Part shown: one piece after another, positions 9,059 through 18,856 of the stretch
Position numbering within the stretch: position 1 is the stretch's first letter
Layout of the letters: each line of letters starts with the position of its first letter
Source of the DNA: Entomobacter blattae
Lineage (GTDB): Bacteria > Pseudomonadota > Alphaproteobacteria > Acetobacterales > Acetobacteraceae
NCBI RefSeq assembly: GCF_014672835.1
Contig: NZ_CP060244.1
Location: 2,287,001 to 2,351,000, forward strand
Reading direction: 5' to 3'
DNA: 64,000 bases
Made by a program: the position numbers and the translations under genes
The notes under the pieces: model-generated
Seen by the model: only the letters and a program-made list of their open reading frames with translations
Databases searched by the model: none
What the model was told of the DNA's origin: nothing

Positions 9059-11257
9059 ATGAAACATTATTCACTCTTTAGTTCTTCAGCATTACAGACC
9101 ACTGTTGCTTGGGCTTCAATCGTTTTTATTGGGAGTATATTCCCATTAAATGTAGTTTTTTCACAAGAGTTAAAGCCTAACTCTCCCGCTGGCAATAAAC
9201 CAAAAACACCTCCAAAAAAACAAGATAAACCACAAGATAAACCAGCCGATGAACAAATTGTTATTCAGGGAGACATTCTAGGAGAAAACAGCAAAAAAGC
9301 CTTACGGTATTATGCTGGTAGCCGAAGTGTCATTTCCTCTGATACGCTGAGAAATGGTGGAATCAGGTCCCTTGATGATGCCCTTCAGCATGTCCCCAGC
9401 GTAAAGATATTTGATGAAACCGGCACCGGCGCCCTGCCCCAAATTATGGTACGGGGTCTTTATGAAAGCCGAAGTGGGCGAGTTCAGCTTTTACAAGATG
9501 GAATTCCCCTCTCTCTGGCCCCCTATGGCCAAACCAGTGTTTCCCTCTTTCCTGTAACCCTTGACATGATTGACCGGATCGACATTGTCAGAGGGGGGGC
9601 AGCTGTGCAATATGGGCCCAATAACGTTGGTGGTGTTATAAACCTTGTGAGCCGCCCCATACCAAAAAAATGGGAAACCACCTTTGGAGACAGACTCCAG
9701 GTTGCCCAAAACGGGAACGTTATTTTTAATAATTTTGTAAGCACTGGCGGGCATGTCACCGATGATTTTGCCCTTCAGCTGGATACGAATTTTCAAAACG
9801 GCGACACATTTCGTAATGGTCATAACAAGGTTGATACCAAGAATTTTCGACTGCGTGGACAATACGATATCGATGATGACACCAGAATCCGTGCAGAAAT
9901 ACAGCACTATACCCTTAATATTGACCTTCCCGGCTCCCTTACCCCTAATGACTATAAACAAGACCCATACCAAACTACTCGCCCACTAGATAATGTGGTA
10001 GGCCATACCGTACGAGGCAATCTTGTGGTCCAACATGACTTTGGTGAACTTGGGCCCTTTGAAGGTGGCCAGTTCACCTGGACAGGGTTTGCCAGTACAA
10101 CTTATAGAAACTATAAGGTTGGCATGCGCACTAATGCCAATGAAACCTGGCTTTCTAATCTTCCCCCAGAACTCTTGCAGCAGGCCCCACGAGACTATCA
10201 GGTTTTTGGCGCCCAACCGCAGCTTACATTACGGGCCCATAGCGGTGATGTCAGCCATGAAATTACCATGGGGGCTCGCGCAACATTTGAAGATATTGGG
10301 TTTATTGTGAATAGAACCCAGCTTCAAACCAACGTTGTCAGCCTTATCCAGAACAGGCATTTTACCGATAAGGCCTGGGCAACCTTTATTAGCGATAAAA
10401 TAGGCCTGCTGGATGAAACACTTACCCTGACACCGGGCTTTCGCTTTGAACATCTTGATTCTTCATTTTACGATCGTATGAATGGCCAAAAAACAGGAAA
10501 TGGGATTAGGAATATTCTCCCAGGTGTAACGGCTTCCTATAAGATTGGAAAAACGGGGATGGTTTTTTTCGATGCCCAACGCTCGCTTAGAGCTCCTCAG
10601 GTGACCCAGATTATTTACGGTAACAACCTCAACTCAGAACTGGCCTGGAACTACGAGACTGGTGGACGTTATTTCCCCGATAAAAACACCACATTGGGGC
10701 TTACTTTCTACCGAATTGACTTTAACAACCAAATTACACTAGATAACACGAGCCGAACTTACGTTAACCTAGGTTCCACCCGCAACCAGGGCATTGAACT
10801 GAGTGCAGAATGGCAGCTGCCTGCTGTGCCAGACCTTTCCTTCAAAGCTACATATGCTTTTCTGGATGCCAAGCAGCTCAACGGCCAATATAGTGGTAAA
10901 CGTACGCCCTATACCTCTAAACACCAAATCACGGGAGATATCCGCTATAAGTTAGACCGCTCTACAGAGTTTGACATTAATGGTTATTATTTCTCCAATG
11001 CCTATTCGGATGCAGCTAACACCAGACAAGAGAATGCTATTGCCTCTGTTGGACGGCTCCCAAGCTATGTTGTTTTTAATGCCCAAGCTAGCCATGTTTT
11101 CTACGAGCAAAATAACGGCGCTACTGTTAGGGGATCTTTCTCCATTCTGAATTTTGCCAACGAGCATTACTATTTTCGTGGCATTGATACCAGTCCATGG
11201 GGAAGAGAGACAGCACCCGGCAGAACCTTTATTATGGGGGTACAGGCTACACTATAA
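9059..11257 (+). CDS. TonB-dependent ferric siderophore receptor
   Basis: A 732-aa outer-membrane receptor. An N-terminal signal peptide (about residues 1-35, ending VVFSQE) is followed by a plug domain (SRSVISSDTLRNGGIRSLDDALQHVPSV near 85-115; VRGLYESRSGRVQLLQDG; IDRIDIVRGGAAVQYGPNNVGGVINL near 172-197) and a beta-barrel that ends in aromatic/hydrophobic residues. The FecA/PvuA-like plug and divergence from the siderophore operon suggest uptake of the same siderophore. No TonB/ExbBD or periplasmic uptake genes are in the window, so import must use functions encoded elsewhere. Confidence 0.9.
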   Translation: MKHYSLFSSSALQTTVAWASIVFIGSIFPLNVVFSQELKPNSPAGNKPKTPPKKQDKPQDKPADEQIVIQGDILGENSKKALRYYAGSRSVISSDTLRNGGIRSLDDALQHVPSVKIFDETGTGALPQIMVRGLYESRSGRVQLLQDGIPLSLAPYGQTSVSLFPVTLDMIDRIDIVRGGAAVQYGPNNVGGVINLVSRPIPKKWETTFGDRLQVAQNGNVIFNNFVSTGGHVTDDFALQLDTNFQNGDTFRNGHNKVDTKNFRLRGQYDIDDDTRIRAEIQHYTLNIDLPGSLTPNDYKQDPYQTTRPLDNVVGHTVRGNLVVQHDFGELGPFEGGQFTWTGFASTTYRNYKVGMRTNANETWLSNLPPELLQQAPRDYQVFGAQPQLTLRAHSGDVSHEITMGARATFEDIGFIVNRTQLQTNVVSLIQNRHFTDKAWATFISDKIGLLDETLTLTPGFRFEHLDSSFYDRMNGQKTGNGIRNILPGVTASYKIGKTGMVFFDAQRSLRAPQVTQIIYGNNLNSELAWNYETGGRYFPDKNTTLGLTFYRIDFNNQITLDNTSRTYVNLGSTRNQGIELSAEWQLPAVPDLSFKATYAFLDAKQLNGQYSGKRTPYTSKHQITGDIRYKLDRSTEFDINGYYFSNAYSDAANTRQENAIASVGRLPSYVVFNAQASHVFYEQNNGATVRGSFSILNFANEHYYFRGIDTSPWGRETAPGRTFIMGVQATL

Positions 11258-11650
11258 CCCCTTCACATAACTTACCAGAAACAATTTTTGCACAAAACAC
11301 TTCAATGGAAGACATTTTTCATGACAAGAAACTTTATGCCTAAAACCACCCTTCTTAAGACCTGCTACACATAAAAGCTCAAAAAGACGTGTAGGCGATC
11401 AATAAATGAGGTAAAATAAAAAACCTCTATAAATTCTGCAACAGAGCTAAGTCTTTCATTACCCTTTCTTCACAACAGAGGATACAACCCTTACTATGTG
11501 CTCTCCCTCACGGAGAGCACAATGAAAATCTCCATCCATAATGAATATCTTAAAAATATCCCTACTGCGCTCATCAGAATTGAAGACACCCTTCTCTTAT
11601 GGCATATCATTTGGCCTCTAAAATCGTTTAAAATAGGGCGCTTTCTACTG
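11258..11650. other. Intergenic, no gene seen; one hairpin
   Basis: No reading frame with recognisable coding character. It contains a perfect 9-bp inverted repeat, GTGCTCTCC-CTCAC-GGAGAGCAC, at 11498-11520 without a T-run on either side, so it is not a standard terminator. Confidence 0.6.
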
Positions 11651-12080
11651 TTATGTTATTTATAGACCACCAGTAAGGCTCCTAGAGCTATTAAGATTAG
11701 CCAACCCAGTTTGTAGCCAATAATTTTCGTGCAGAAAAACGACCCCCCATACAGAAACCATCAACGACACTCAACTTATCCATAGAGAAAACACGGCCCG
11801 CATCGCCAAGTTTTAAAGCCCTGAAATAACATAGCCACGATGCTCCCGTTATCATCCCTGACAAAACGAAAAAGGTAACCATTTTTAGAGTAAAATCTTT
11901 AAGGGGCTGCCATTGTTTTTTGGAAAAAAAAGACAATACAGGAAATACCACATAAAATAATACCAATATGGATCAGGGTCGCTAGGTCTACCTGAACATC
12001 CTCACCCCCAATTTTTACAAAAAAGCTGTTAATGCGGCAAATAGAATTGAACAGTGAAATTAAACAAGGCGTAGAGCGAA
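11650..12080 (-). pseudogene. Decayed EamA/DMT-family transporter
   Basis: Fragments of an EamA-type permease in two reading frames. About 11967-12040 reads a segment ending FFVKIGGEDVQVDLATLI; after a frameshift the next frame (11697-11966) reads on through QWQPLKDFTLKMVTFFVLSG and TGASWLCYFRALKLGDAGRV to MDKLSVV. These match the middle of the transporter family in order. After KLSVV the frame collapses to a short ERFSARKLL-like tail, suggesting an internal deletion. Too broken to give a working membrane protein. Confidence 0.75.
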
Positions 12081-12344
12081 CCCGTTATCACGTTTTCCAT
12101 GAAACGAAACTCTTGGATGAGAAAAACGCCTAAGTTGAACCCCTTTTTTACCACTACGTTACCCCTCCCTCAATGACCTTATAGAGGTAGAACACTTCAC
12201 ATATTCTCCCGACACTCAGAAATAGAGATATCAGAAAAATTGTACCGACCTTCACAGCCCCTATAAAATTTATCCATTCTTTTTATGGGCAAAACTCCCC
12301 TGAGTTAAAAAAGAGCATACCAACAAAGGAACCACCTTTCTATA

Positions 12345-12398
12345 GGGATAGGGATAGGGATAGGGATAGGGATAGGGATAGGGATAGGGATAGGGATA
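12345..12398. repeat. GGGATA x9 tandem repeat
   Basis: Nine perfect copies of the hexamer GGGATA between the EamA remnant and metE. The copies are identical, so recent expansion or active slippage is likely. Not within any coding frame. Confidence 0.95.
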
Positions 12399-12437
12399 GA
12401 TAAACGAGAAATCGACCAAACACCAGATCAAAAGGCA

Positions 12438-12496
12438 AAAAGGTGCTCTTCAAAATCCTTCCTTATTAAGAAGAGGTATGAGGAGCACTTTTTTAA
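12438..12496. terminator. Possible terminator downstream of metE
   Basis: GTGCTC near 12443 and GAGCAC near 12483 form a long-loop stem, with an A-run on the left and a T-run on the right. It could end transcripts arriving from metE on the minus strand. The loop is long, so confidence is low. Confidence 0.35.
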
Positions 12497-12552
12497 GAAC
12501 GGATTTTTATGATAATTGTATGAAGCTAACTATTCAGCATTTAGTCAGCCAA

Positions 12553-14841
12553 TTAGCGCATCTTAACCTTCTCGCGCAATTGAATGGCTGCCTGAACCAT
12601 ATGATGCAAGGAGGGGATAACCTCTTCCCACCGCCTTGTTTTAAGCCCACAATCTGGGTTAACCCAAAGCCGGTCGATAGGTAAGGTTTCCATCGCCTTT
12701 TCCATCAGCCGTACCATTTGTGCCTGAGAGGGAATAGCGGGCGAATGAATATCATAAACCCCTGGGCCAATAGCATTAGGATATTTAAAGCGTTCAAATG
12801 CCCGTAACAACTCCATATTAGAGCGCGATGTCTCTATCGTTATAACATCAGCATCCATTCCAGCAATGGCTTCGAGGATATCATTAAATTCTGAATAGCA
12901 CATATGGGTATGAATCTGTGTGGTATCTTTTACACCGTTGGCAGCAATCCTAAAGGCGTTTACAGCCCAAGACAGATAGGTATCCCACTCAGACTGATGG
13001 AGGGGGAGCCCCTCACGCAAGGCAGGTTCGTCAATCTGTATTATCGTAATCCCTGAAGTTTCCAGGTCACAAACCTCTTTACGGATTGCCATGGCCAAAT
13101 TTAGGCATGTTTGCGAGCGGGGCTGATCATCTCTGACAAATGACCAATTCAGCATTGTGACAGGCCCTGTTAGCATACCTTTGACCGGCCTATCTGTAAG
13201 ACTTTGGGCATAAATAGCCCATTCTAACGTTATGGGGGCCAAGCGCTCTACATCCCCGTAGAGAATGGGAGGTTTTACACAACGAGACCCATAAGATTGA
13301 ACCCACCCGTTACGGCTTAACGCATATCCTTGCAAATGTTCCCCAAAATACTCCACCATATCATTACGTTCTGCTTCACCATGCACCAAAACATCCAGGC
13401 CCAGCGATTCTTGCTGTGTGATACAGGTGGCAATCTCCTGGCGAATACGACGATCATACGCCTCTTTTTGGATTTCTCCTTTACGATAGCGCATACGCAC
13501 CTGACGAATTTCAGAAGTTTGAGGGAATGAACCAATGGTTGTTGTTGGAAAAAGTGGTAAATGTAAAACCGTATTCTGCAAAGCAGCACGCTGTTTATAA
13601 TGCGAAAGCCTTTTTCCCCATTCAGGGGTTACGCTGGCCATTTCTTCTCTTATCGCTGCATTATAAACACGTTGTGAAGTTTTACGGCTATTCATAGCCT
13701 TTTTATTGTCTTCAAGCTGAGCATAAACTGCCTTTCGCCCTTTTTTCAAAGCTTGAGCTAAAATGGCAACTTCTTCAATCTTTTGGACAGCAAAAGCAAG
13801 CCAGGTGACAATTTCAGGATCCATGGCGGTTTCAAACGCAATATCCAACGGCACGTGCAGTAATGAGCAGGATGGCGCAATCCATAATCTTTTTTGCAAT
13901 TTTGCATAAATGGGTTCAAGCCATTCTAGCGTTTCGGTTAAATTATCCTTCCAGATATTCCGCCCATTTACGACCCCTAACGAAAGCACTTTCTCCTCAG
14001 AAAGATTTTGTATCAGACTGTCAATCTCGTGCCGAGCGTTGAGGGCATCCACATGTAAACCCTGTACAGGCAAGCGGCAAGCCAAAGTAAGATTATCTCG
14101 TAAGGCCCCGAAATAGGTCGTTATCATAATTTTCAGCGGGCTGTTTTGTAAAAACTGATAAGCCCTTTCATAAGCCTCCTGCCATTCGCTAGAAAGCTGG
14201 GTGACGAGCGCTGGTTCATCAACCTGAACCCACTCAAGACCCTTTTCTGCCAATAAGGCAAACAGCTCTTCATAAACCTTAAGCAAAGATTCCAAGTGAA
14301 TGAGCTTATCGCTATGATCCCAAGACTTTCCAAGCCAAAGATAAGTAACAGGGCCAATAATCACAGGCTTGGCGGATATTCCCCTCACCTTTGCCTCTTC
14401 TATTTGGTCCAAGAGGCGAGAAGGGTTTAAATGGAAGGAAGAATCTTTGGTGAATTCTGGAACGATATAATGATAGTTGGTATCAAACCATTTCGTCATC
14501 TCACCGGCAATGCTCTCTTGGGTTTGACCATTTTTTTCTGCTGTTTTTCCTCTCGCTAAAAGAAAATACTTATCAAGATCACTTCCCCCTTTTTGGACTA
14601 TCCTTTGCGGGATATTTCCTAACAGCAAGCTCATATCCAAAACATGGTCGTAATAGGAGAAATCCCCACATGGAATATACGCCATCCCATTTTGTAATGA
14701 CCAATTGCTCTGCCGTAGAAGTATCCCCATTTCTTCCAAAGCGGACTGGGATAACTGCCCCTTCCAGTACGCTTCCAGGGCGAATTTCAATTCACGCTTT
14801 AACCCAATACGAGGAAATCCCAAACTATGTGTAGTGACCAT
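12553..14841 (-). CDS. metE: Cobalamin-independent methionine synthase
   Basis: A 762-aa 5-methyltetrahydropteroyltriglutamate-homocysteine methyltransferase of full length, making methionine in the cytoplasm without B12. The start [13 protein letters not shown] is typical. The second barrel holds the zinc ligands: [10 protein letters not shown] with His and Cys near residue 645, a conserved Glu nearby, and the [10 protein letters not shown] cysteine near 730. [12 protein letters not shown] near 430 marks the start of the catalytic half. The first gene leftward from a shared promoter with metR, the common arrangement for MetR-activated metE. Confidence 0.97.
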   Translation of the reverse strand: MVTTHSLGFPRIGLKRELKFALEAYWKGQLSQSALEEMGILLRQSNWSLQNGMAYIPCGDFSYYDHVLDMSLLLGNIPQRIVQKGGSDLDKYFLLARGKTAEKNGQTQESIAGEMTKWFDTNYHYIVPEFTKDSSFHLNPSRLLDQIEEAKVRGISAKPVIIGPVTYLWLGKSWDHSDKLIHLESLLKVYEELFALLAEKGLEWVQVDEPALVTQLSSEWQEAYERAYQFLQNSPLKIMITTYFGALRDNLTLACRLPVQGLHVDALNARHEIDSLIQNLSEEKVLSLGVVNGRNIWKDNLTETLEWLEPIYAKLQKRLWIAPSCSLLHVPLDIAFETAMDPEIVTWLAFAVQKIEEVAILAQALKKGRKAVYAQLEDNKKAMNSRKTSQRVYNAAIREEMASVTPEWGKRLSHYKQRAALQNTVLHLPLFPTTTIGSFPQTSEIRQVRMRYRKGEIQKEAYDRRIRQEIATCITQQESLGLDVLVHGEAERNDMVEYFGEHLQGYALSRNGWVQSYGSRCVKPPILYGDVERLAPITLEWAIYAQSLTDRPVKGMLTGPVTMLNWSFVRDDQPRSQTCLNLAMAIRKEVCDLETSGITIIQIDEPALREGLPLHQSEWDTYLSWAVNAFRIAANGVKDTTQIHTHMCYSEFNDILEAIAGMDADVITIETSRSNMELLRAFERFKYPNAIGPGVYDIHSPAIPSQAQMVRLMEKAMETLPIDRLWVNPDCGLKTRRWEEVIPSLHHMVQAAIQLREKVKMR

Positions 14842-14948
14842 TTCTAGATCCTGCCGTAATGATAGATGATCGGCAGGATATTCCCTTTTTTATTATGAAA
14901 TAAAATGATATTATATCATAAAATCATTAATTTTATTCATGTATTGGT
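14842..14948. promoter_or_regulatory. metE-metR divergent control region
   Basis: A 107-bp AT-rich gap. ATGATA-TTA-TATCAT at 14905-14919 is a perfect 6-bp inverted repeat containing a T-N11-A LysR-type core, flanked by TGAAATAAAATGA. It is the obvious MetR binding candidate. Confidence 0.5.
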
Positions 14949-15863
14949 ATGCTTGAACGAATTCATCTGGAAATTATCTATGCCATTGAGCAATGTGGTT
15001 CTCTCACCGCAGCGGCAGAAAAACTCTGCCTTACTCAATCTGCTCTAAGCCACACCATAAAAAAGCTTGAGCAATTAACTGGCACAATCATTTGGACCCG
15101 TGAAGGACGGAGTTTACGCCTAACCCAGACAGGCCTATATTTACGTGACCTGGCGAAAAGAATTGTTCCCCAAATGGAGTTAGCTGAAGAACAAATGCAG
15201 CAATATGCCCAAGGAAAACGGGGAATATTACGAATTGGTGTAGAATGTCACCCCTGCTATCAATGGTTGCAAAAGGTGGTCAATCCCTATTTGAAAAGCT
15301 GGTCAGATGTTGATATCGACATCAAACAGAAATTTAATTTTGGCGGTATAGGAGCTCTTCTTAACTACGAAATTGACCTTCTTGTAACTCCCGACCCCTT
15401 ATGGAAGAGCCGCCTCAGTTTTCTTCCGGTATTTGATTATGAGCAAGTCCTTGTTGTGGGATCTTCTCACCCATTAGCGTCATTTAATACTGTTTCTCCA
15501 AAACAACTTTCCCAAGAAACACTTATTACTTACCCGGTAGAAAAAGAAAGGCTCGATATTTTTAGCCTTTTTCTTACCCCTGCTGGTATTATACCGAAAG
15601 AACACAAGACACTAGAAACCACTGAAATCATTTTCCAAATGGTTGAAAACCAACGGGGTATTTCGGCCATGCCCTTATGGCTAGTCCAAGAGTATTCCTA
15701 CAAATATGCCGTTACACCTGTTCGTCTGGGGAAAAATGGTATTTTTAAAAGTATTTATCTCGGCACCCGTAAAGACGACTTAACAATACCCTACCTTAAT
15801 GCCTTTATAGAAATTGCTAAAACCACCAATACGGATTCTCTGTTTCCAAAGAGATCAAGATGA
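14949..15863 (+). CDS. metR: LysR-family regulator MetR
   Basis: A 304-aa LysR-type regulator. The N-terminal winged helix-turn-helix is clear (GSLTAAAEKLCLTQSALSHTIKKLE, residues 18-42), followed by a substrate-binding-like domain from about residue 90. MetR proteins activate metE with homocysteine as coinducer; the divergent position beside metE supports this. The start is the ATG at 14949, giving the expected MLERIHLEIIYAIE beginning. Confidence 0.9.
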   Translation: MLERIHLEIIYAIEQCGSLTAAAEKLCLTQSALSHTIKKLEQLTGTIIWTREGRSLRLTQTGLYLRDLAKRIVPQMELAEEQMQQYAQGKRGILRIGVECHPCYQWLQKVVNPYLKSWSDVDIDIKQKFNFGGIGALLNYEIDLLVTPDPLWKSRLSFLPVFDYEQVLVVGSSHPLASFNTVSPKQLSQETLITYPVEKERLDIFSLFLTPAGIIPKEHKTLETTEIIFQMVENQRGISAMPLWLVQEYSYKYAVTPVRLGKNGIFKSIYLGTRKDDLTIPYLNAFIEIAKTTNTDSLFPKRSR

Positions 15864-17001
15864 GCATATTCAATGGTTTTGTTTTTCTAAAATTCACAGA
15901 GTATTTACGGGCTTTCTTTATTGAACTGTAATTTTTAAAACTCCATTAATAACAAGTAACACCCTTTCTTATCACCAGGGCTTGCCACTCGGGATTTTAA
16001 CAAGAATTGTAGATATTTTTCTCGTAAGACAAGTATAAATCCAAATTAAATACCTTCTTTTTCTCCCCTATCTCTTTTTATTACACCGTTTAACTTAGAG
16101 AATTCTTCCTTAAAAGAGAGAAATTGTTCTATTATATTTTTTCTTCCTATTATACTCCTTATTTCCCTTCACGACTTAACCTCCCTCCTCTTTTCTTTCT
16201 TACTCTGCCTGGGGTTGCGTCATTCGTAATAGAGAACTGGAAGCCTCAATTCTGGCCCTGACCCACCAATTTGACATTAGGGTGTCATTGAGCAGCAAAT
16301 ATTTCTACCATGATGTACGGGGTTATTCGTCTACCACGCTGCGGTGCTGTCCTACCCTGCGGAGATTGGTATTTTTCTGTTCGGTCGCTCAGCAGATCCG
16401 TGCTAGGATTACTTCAAGGGATGGATTTCTGAAGTTCTAAAAAAACCTTACCCATTTCCTAGAGACCATCACCTATCGCACTCTTCACTCTGTCCAGCTT
16501 ATCCCCTCTAAAAAATTAGAATAATCGTTATAATCTAGAAACTTTACTGTCATATTTTCAAAATAGCAGAAAACACTCAATCATTGATGGCACATTTTAC
16601 TAAAATAGCACTTAATAAAAAAGCCACCCCGTTAAGGGTGACCTTGTTTATTTTCTTGCTAAACTAAAAAAGCACAGGAGTTTAATAAGGCTAAAATAGT
16701 GTAAGTCATCACTGTTTTTACTTTATTGAATTCCCTTCTACTTTTCCTTGAGACAAATCAAATACAGCAACAAACAGAATATTAAAAATAGTTAATGGTT
16801 AATTTTCATACCAAACTAGATAATAAATTTCTAATAAATTAAAGGTTCCTACGGATCATCTTCCACAGCTATCCGACCAAAATGATCTCAAAAAAAATAT
16901 AATTAATTTGTAATCACTCATCTATATTTTCTTCAAATACCATTTTTCCCCCACTTTAAAACATATAAGTCCATCTTTTATTTCTTTCTTGAAGCAGCCC
17001 A
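15864..17001. other. Gene-poor AT-rich stretch
   Basis: No credible gene. A more GC-rich island at about 16200-16440 has the look of degraded coding sequence but I cannot identify it in any frame. A phage-type hairpin lies at 16613-16643. Confidence 0.6.
16613..16643 (-). terminator. Phage-type terminator-like hairpin
   Basis: On the minus strand CACCC-TTAACG-GGGTG is followed by GCTTTTTTATT. The tail is the same as in the terminator modules of the two prophage regions, so this may be a stray piece of the left end of prophage region 1. Confidence 0.45.
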
Positions 17002-17230
17002 AATGAGTCCTTACCTCAATGGGGATCTATGGTTGGGCTTTGGTGTTCTTACGGCCTTTATGACCGCTCTTTACAGGTGGAGACTATTTTCCTGGTATTT
17101 CATGGACAAAATAGAGGCGATATTAAGCTGTCCCAAGTGAGTAAATCTTCTTTTATCATGCTGTTTCCTCATATACTGCCTTTGTTCAATCACTATGGAC
17201 TGTCCCTCGGTCCAATGGAAAACATTGGTA
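17002..17230 (+). pseudogene. Scrap of NuoL-like NADH-quinone oxidoreductase subunit
   Basis: One frame gives VLTAFMTALYRWRLF (about 17045-17090), and the next frame continues with IFLVFHGQNRGD and later FIMLFPHILPLF. In that order they recall the NuoL segment that reads TAFYSWRL-FLVFHG and then a PLxxLAxxxxFxG helix. At least one frameshift and the lack of flanking homology make it a dead fragment. Identification is from memory of the family and tentative. Confidence 0.4.
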
Positions 17231-17283
17231 AAATTAATTGGTTATCGTTTTAACTAAACGCTATTGTTAATTTCATTCTTCCC

Positions 17284-17460
17284 CCAAAAGAAAGACGGTA
17301 GAAGTTAAAAAGGAGACTTGACGAAGGGCTGTGCTGACAACATCCCGATCAACATCCTCACTAAACATTTTTGTATTGGCCTCCGTGGCAAGCTTATCGA
17401 TTAGCTCCAACGCTATAGGAACACCCCCCAATAAGGCACTCAAGCAACGTTTCAGTTCCC
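17284..17460 (-). pseudogene. Unidentified C-terminal gene fragment at prophage break
   Basis: An open minus-strand frame without a start reads a helical, charged sequence ending FLTSTVFLLGEE and a stop at about 17282. It directly abuts, in a different frame, the truncated DUF3383 gene. It looks like the 3' end of a gene cut by the event that truncated the prophage. I do not recognise it. Confidence 0.35.
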
Positions 17461-17763
17461 AGCCTCCATTAGTCTTTGCAGGGCCGTCAGAGCCGGTTCA
17501 TTGGCCAGTATGGGGGCGATATACAAAACTGTTGGTTGAGGTTGCTGGCTAAAATACGCCAAGGCTGCCTGATACTCCGGGTCTGTTGTGCCGTAGTCGT
17601 TCCCAACCGCCTCCATGGAGGTATAAAGGCGCATTTGCTCCTCTGGAGGGATAACGTTCTGTGTAGTTCCAATCACCAGAAGGGCGTGAAAATCAACAGT
17701 AACTGATGCGGTCTGTTCAAATCGAACCGTGACATTTACCACATCGCTGAGGGGAAGAAGAGC
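17452..17763 (-). pseudogene. DUF3383 phage protein, N-terminal fragment
   Basis: The first ~103 residues (from the ATG at 17763) of a DUF3383 protein, a tail-sheath-like protein of contractile-tailed phages. The start MALLPLSDVVNVTV and the segment with EYQAALAYFSQQPQP are typical. The family is usually about 400-500 aa; here the frame stops after LQRLMEAGN and runs into an unrelated fragment. The C-terminal part of another DUF3383 gene is at the right window edge. Confidence 0.75.
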
Positions 17764-18379
17764 CATAATCAGTCCTTTCTGAAGCGCACTCTTGTAGAGA
17801 TATTGTCTGAGAGAAAAGGGCGATTTTTGCACCCTTATAGTCATCTTGTGTGTAGGCCCGCCTGGTATGACGCCTGACAGTAAAGCTGAAATCCGCCCGC
17901 TCCACCCAGACCTGGTTTACAAGGTCAGGGGCAGGCGTAACGGGGCTGCTATCACGATAGGTAAACCCCATGCGTTTAAGGGCCAGAAGATTGACATCCG
18001 CTACCAGCTCATCCCGTAATTTACTGGCGTTGCCCATGGCGTCAGACCCATAAAATACTGTGCTGAAACGGAGTATCTCGTGGCGGGCGACTGTCTCATA
18101 GGGTTTGCAAGACATGTGTAACCGCACAGGATTCAGCTCGTTCTCAACCAGACCGTAGCCAACGCCGCACCAGTTGGTTGTTAAGGCCGGCTGCCGCCCT
18201 GGCCTTGGCAACCAGAGAGGGCGTACATACCGCAATGGCAGGCCGGTAATGCCGGCTACAATGCATTGACCAAGCCTGTTGAGATACTGGCCATACTCCG
18301 CATTTTGCTGGCCTGATTGGGCCCTAAATCCGAAATCTTCCGGCATGGGCTCATGAGGGGGATCAGCTGAACGGGTCAT
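17717..18379 (-). CDS. Phage neck/tail-terminator-like protein
   Basis: A product of about 220 aa from the ATG at 18379 (MTRSADPP), overlapping the end of the upstream gene. The middle (GLPLRYVRPLWLPRPGRQP, then VARHEILRFSTVFYGSDAM) resembles neck or tail-completion proteins placed just before DUF3383 in contractile phages. Its 3' end overlaps the DUF3383 start by 47 bp, longer than usual, so a late frameshift may have extended the tail. Function is from position. Confidence 0.65.
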   Translation of the reverse strand: MTRSADPPHEPMPEDFGFRAQSGQQNAEYGQYLNRLGQCIVAGITGLPLRYVRPLWLPRPGRQPALTTNWCGVGYGLVENELNPVRLHMSCKPYETVARHEILRFSTVFYGSDAMGNASKLRDELVADVNLLALKRMGFTYRDSSPVTPAPDLVNQVWVERADFSFTVRRHTRRAYTQDDYKGAKIALFSQTISLQECASERTDYGSSSPQRCGKCHGSI

Positions 18380-18791
18380 CACCTGCCTCCTCTGGCAAGC
18401 TCTCATCGCCTCCTGCCCCGTTATTGCCAACGTCTAGCACCTCTAATGTGGCCTGGATATACCCAGCACCGTAATTCCCCCAATCTTTAACGTCAGTCAG
18501 AGTAAATCTACGCCCTCTACTATCAATGAGAATATCCGCATCAATCAACCCGTTACCATTGGTGAGAGCCCAAGTTGTATAAACCGTCATCTGCCCCTCA
18601 ATACGGGCCAGCTCTGGATGCCTGGAGAGCGTAAAACCACTATCAGCCTGGATAGAGCCAGAGGCAGAAAATATTATGCTCTTTTCATCCTGAAACCCTT
18701 CATCATCATTCTCCACAATACGCCGTTCAATCGTGAAATCCTCTATAAACAGGGGATCACACAGCAATTCTGTTACGTCCAAAAGGCCCAT
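18363..18791 (-). CDS. Phage head-tail joining protein, hypothetical
   Basis: A 142-aa protein with no signal or membrane segment and an acidic C-terminus (GGDESLPEEAGDDPFS). Its position between the virion-morphogenesis protein and the neck protein suggests a head-completion role. The centre (TLSRHPELARIEGQMTVYT; LTDVKDWGNYGAGYIQATLEVL) looks like a beta-rich phage connector. No precise family recognised. Confidence 0.65.
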   Translation of the reverse strand: MGLLDVTELLCDPLFIEDFTIERRIVENDDEGFQDEKSIIFSASGSIQADSGFTLSRHPELARIEGQMTVYTTWALTNGNGLIDADILIDSRGRRFTLTDVKDWGNYGAGYIQATLEVLDVGNNGAGGDESLPEEAGDDPFS

Positions 18792-18821
18792 TTTTATTCT
18801 CTTATTTTTGTAAATATATAG

Positions 18822-18850
18822 TTGACAATTGTAAGTCTATTATTTACATA
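18822..18850 (+). promoter_or_regulatory. Sigma70-type promoter of higBA module 1
   Basis: TTGACA (18822-18827), a 17-bp spacer, then TACATA (18845-18850). The expected transcription start falls at or next to the ATG at 18857, so the toxin mRNA may be nearly leaderless. The small palindrome ACAATTGT overlaps the -35. Confidence 0.6.
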
Positions 18851-18856
18851 TAAACT

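Noticed and set aside
9491-9973. 160-codon minus-strand frame in the receptor gene
   Set aside because: A shadow of a clearly coding plus-strand receptor; no homology-like motif.
11498-11520. 9-bp hairpin as terminator of the receptor gene
   Set aside because: No T-run on either strand and 240 bp from the stop; kept only as an unexplained hairpin.
14842-14948. SAM riboswitch before metE
   Set aside because: The leader is too short and has no matching stems; MetR control explains the layout.
17331-17552. 73-codon plus-strand frame at the prophage border
   Set aside because: Antisense of the DUF3383 fragment and the orphan gene end; no motif.
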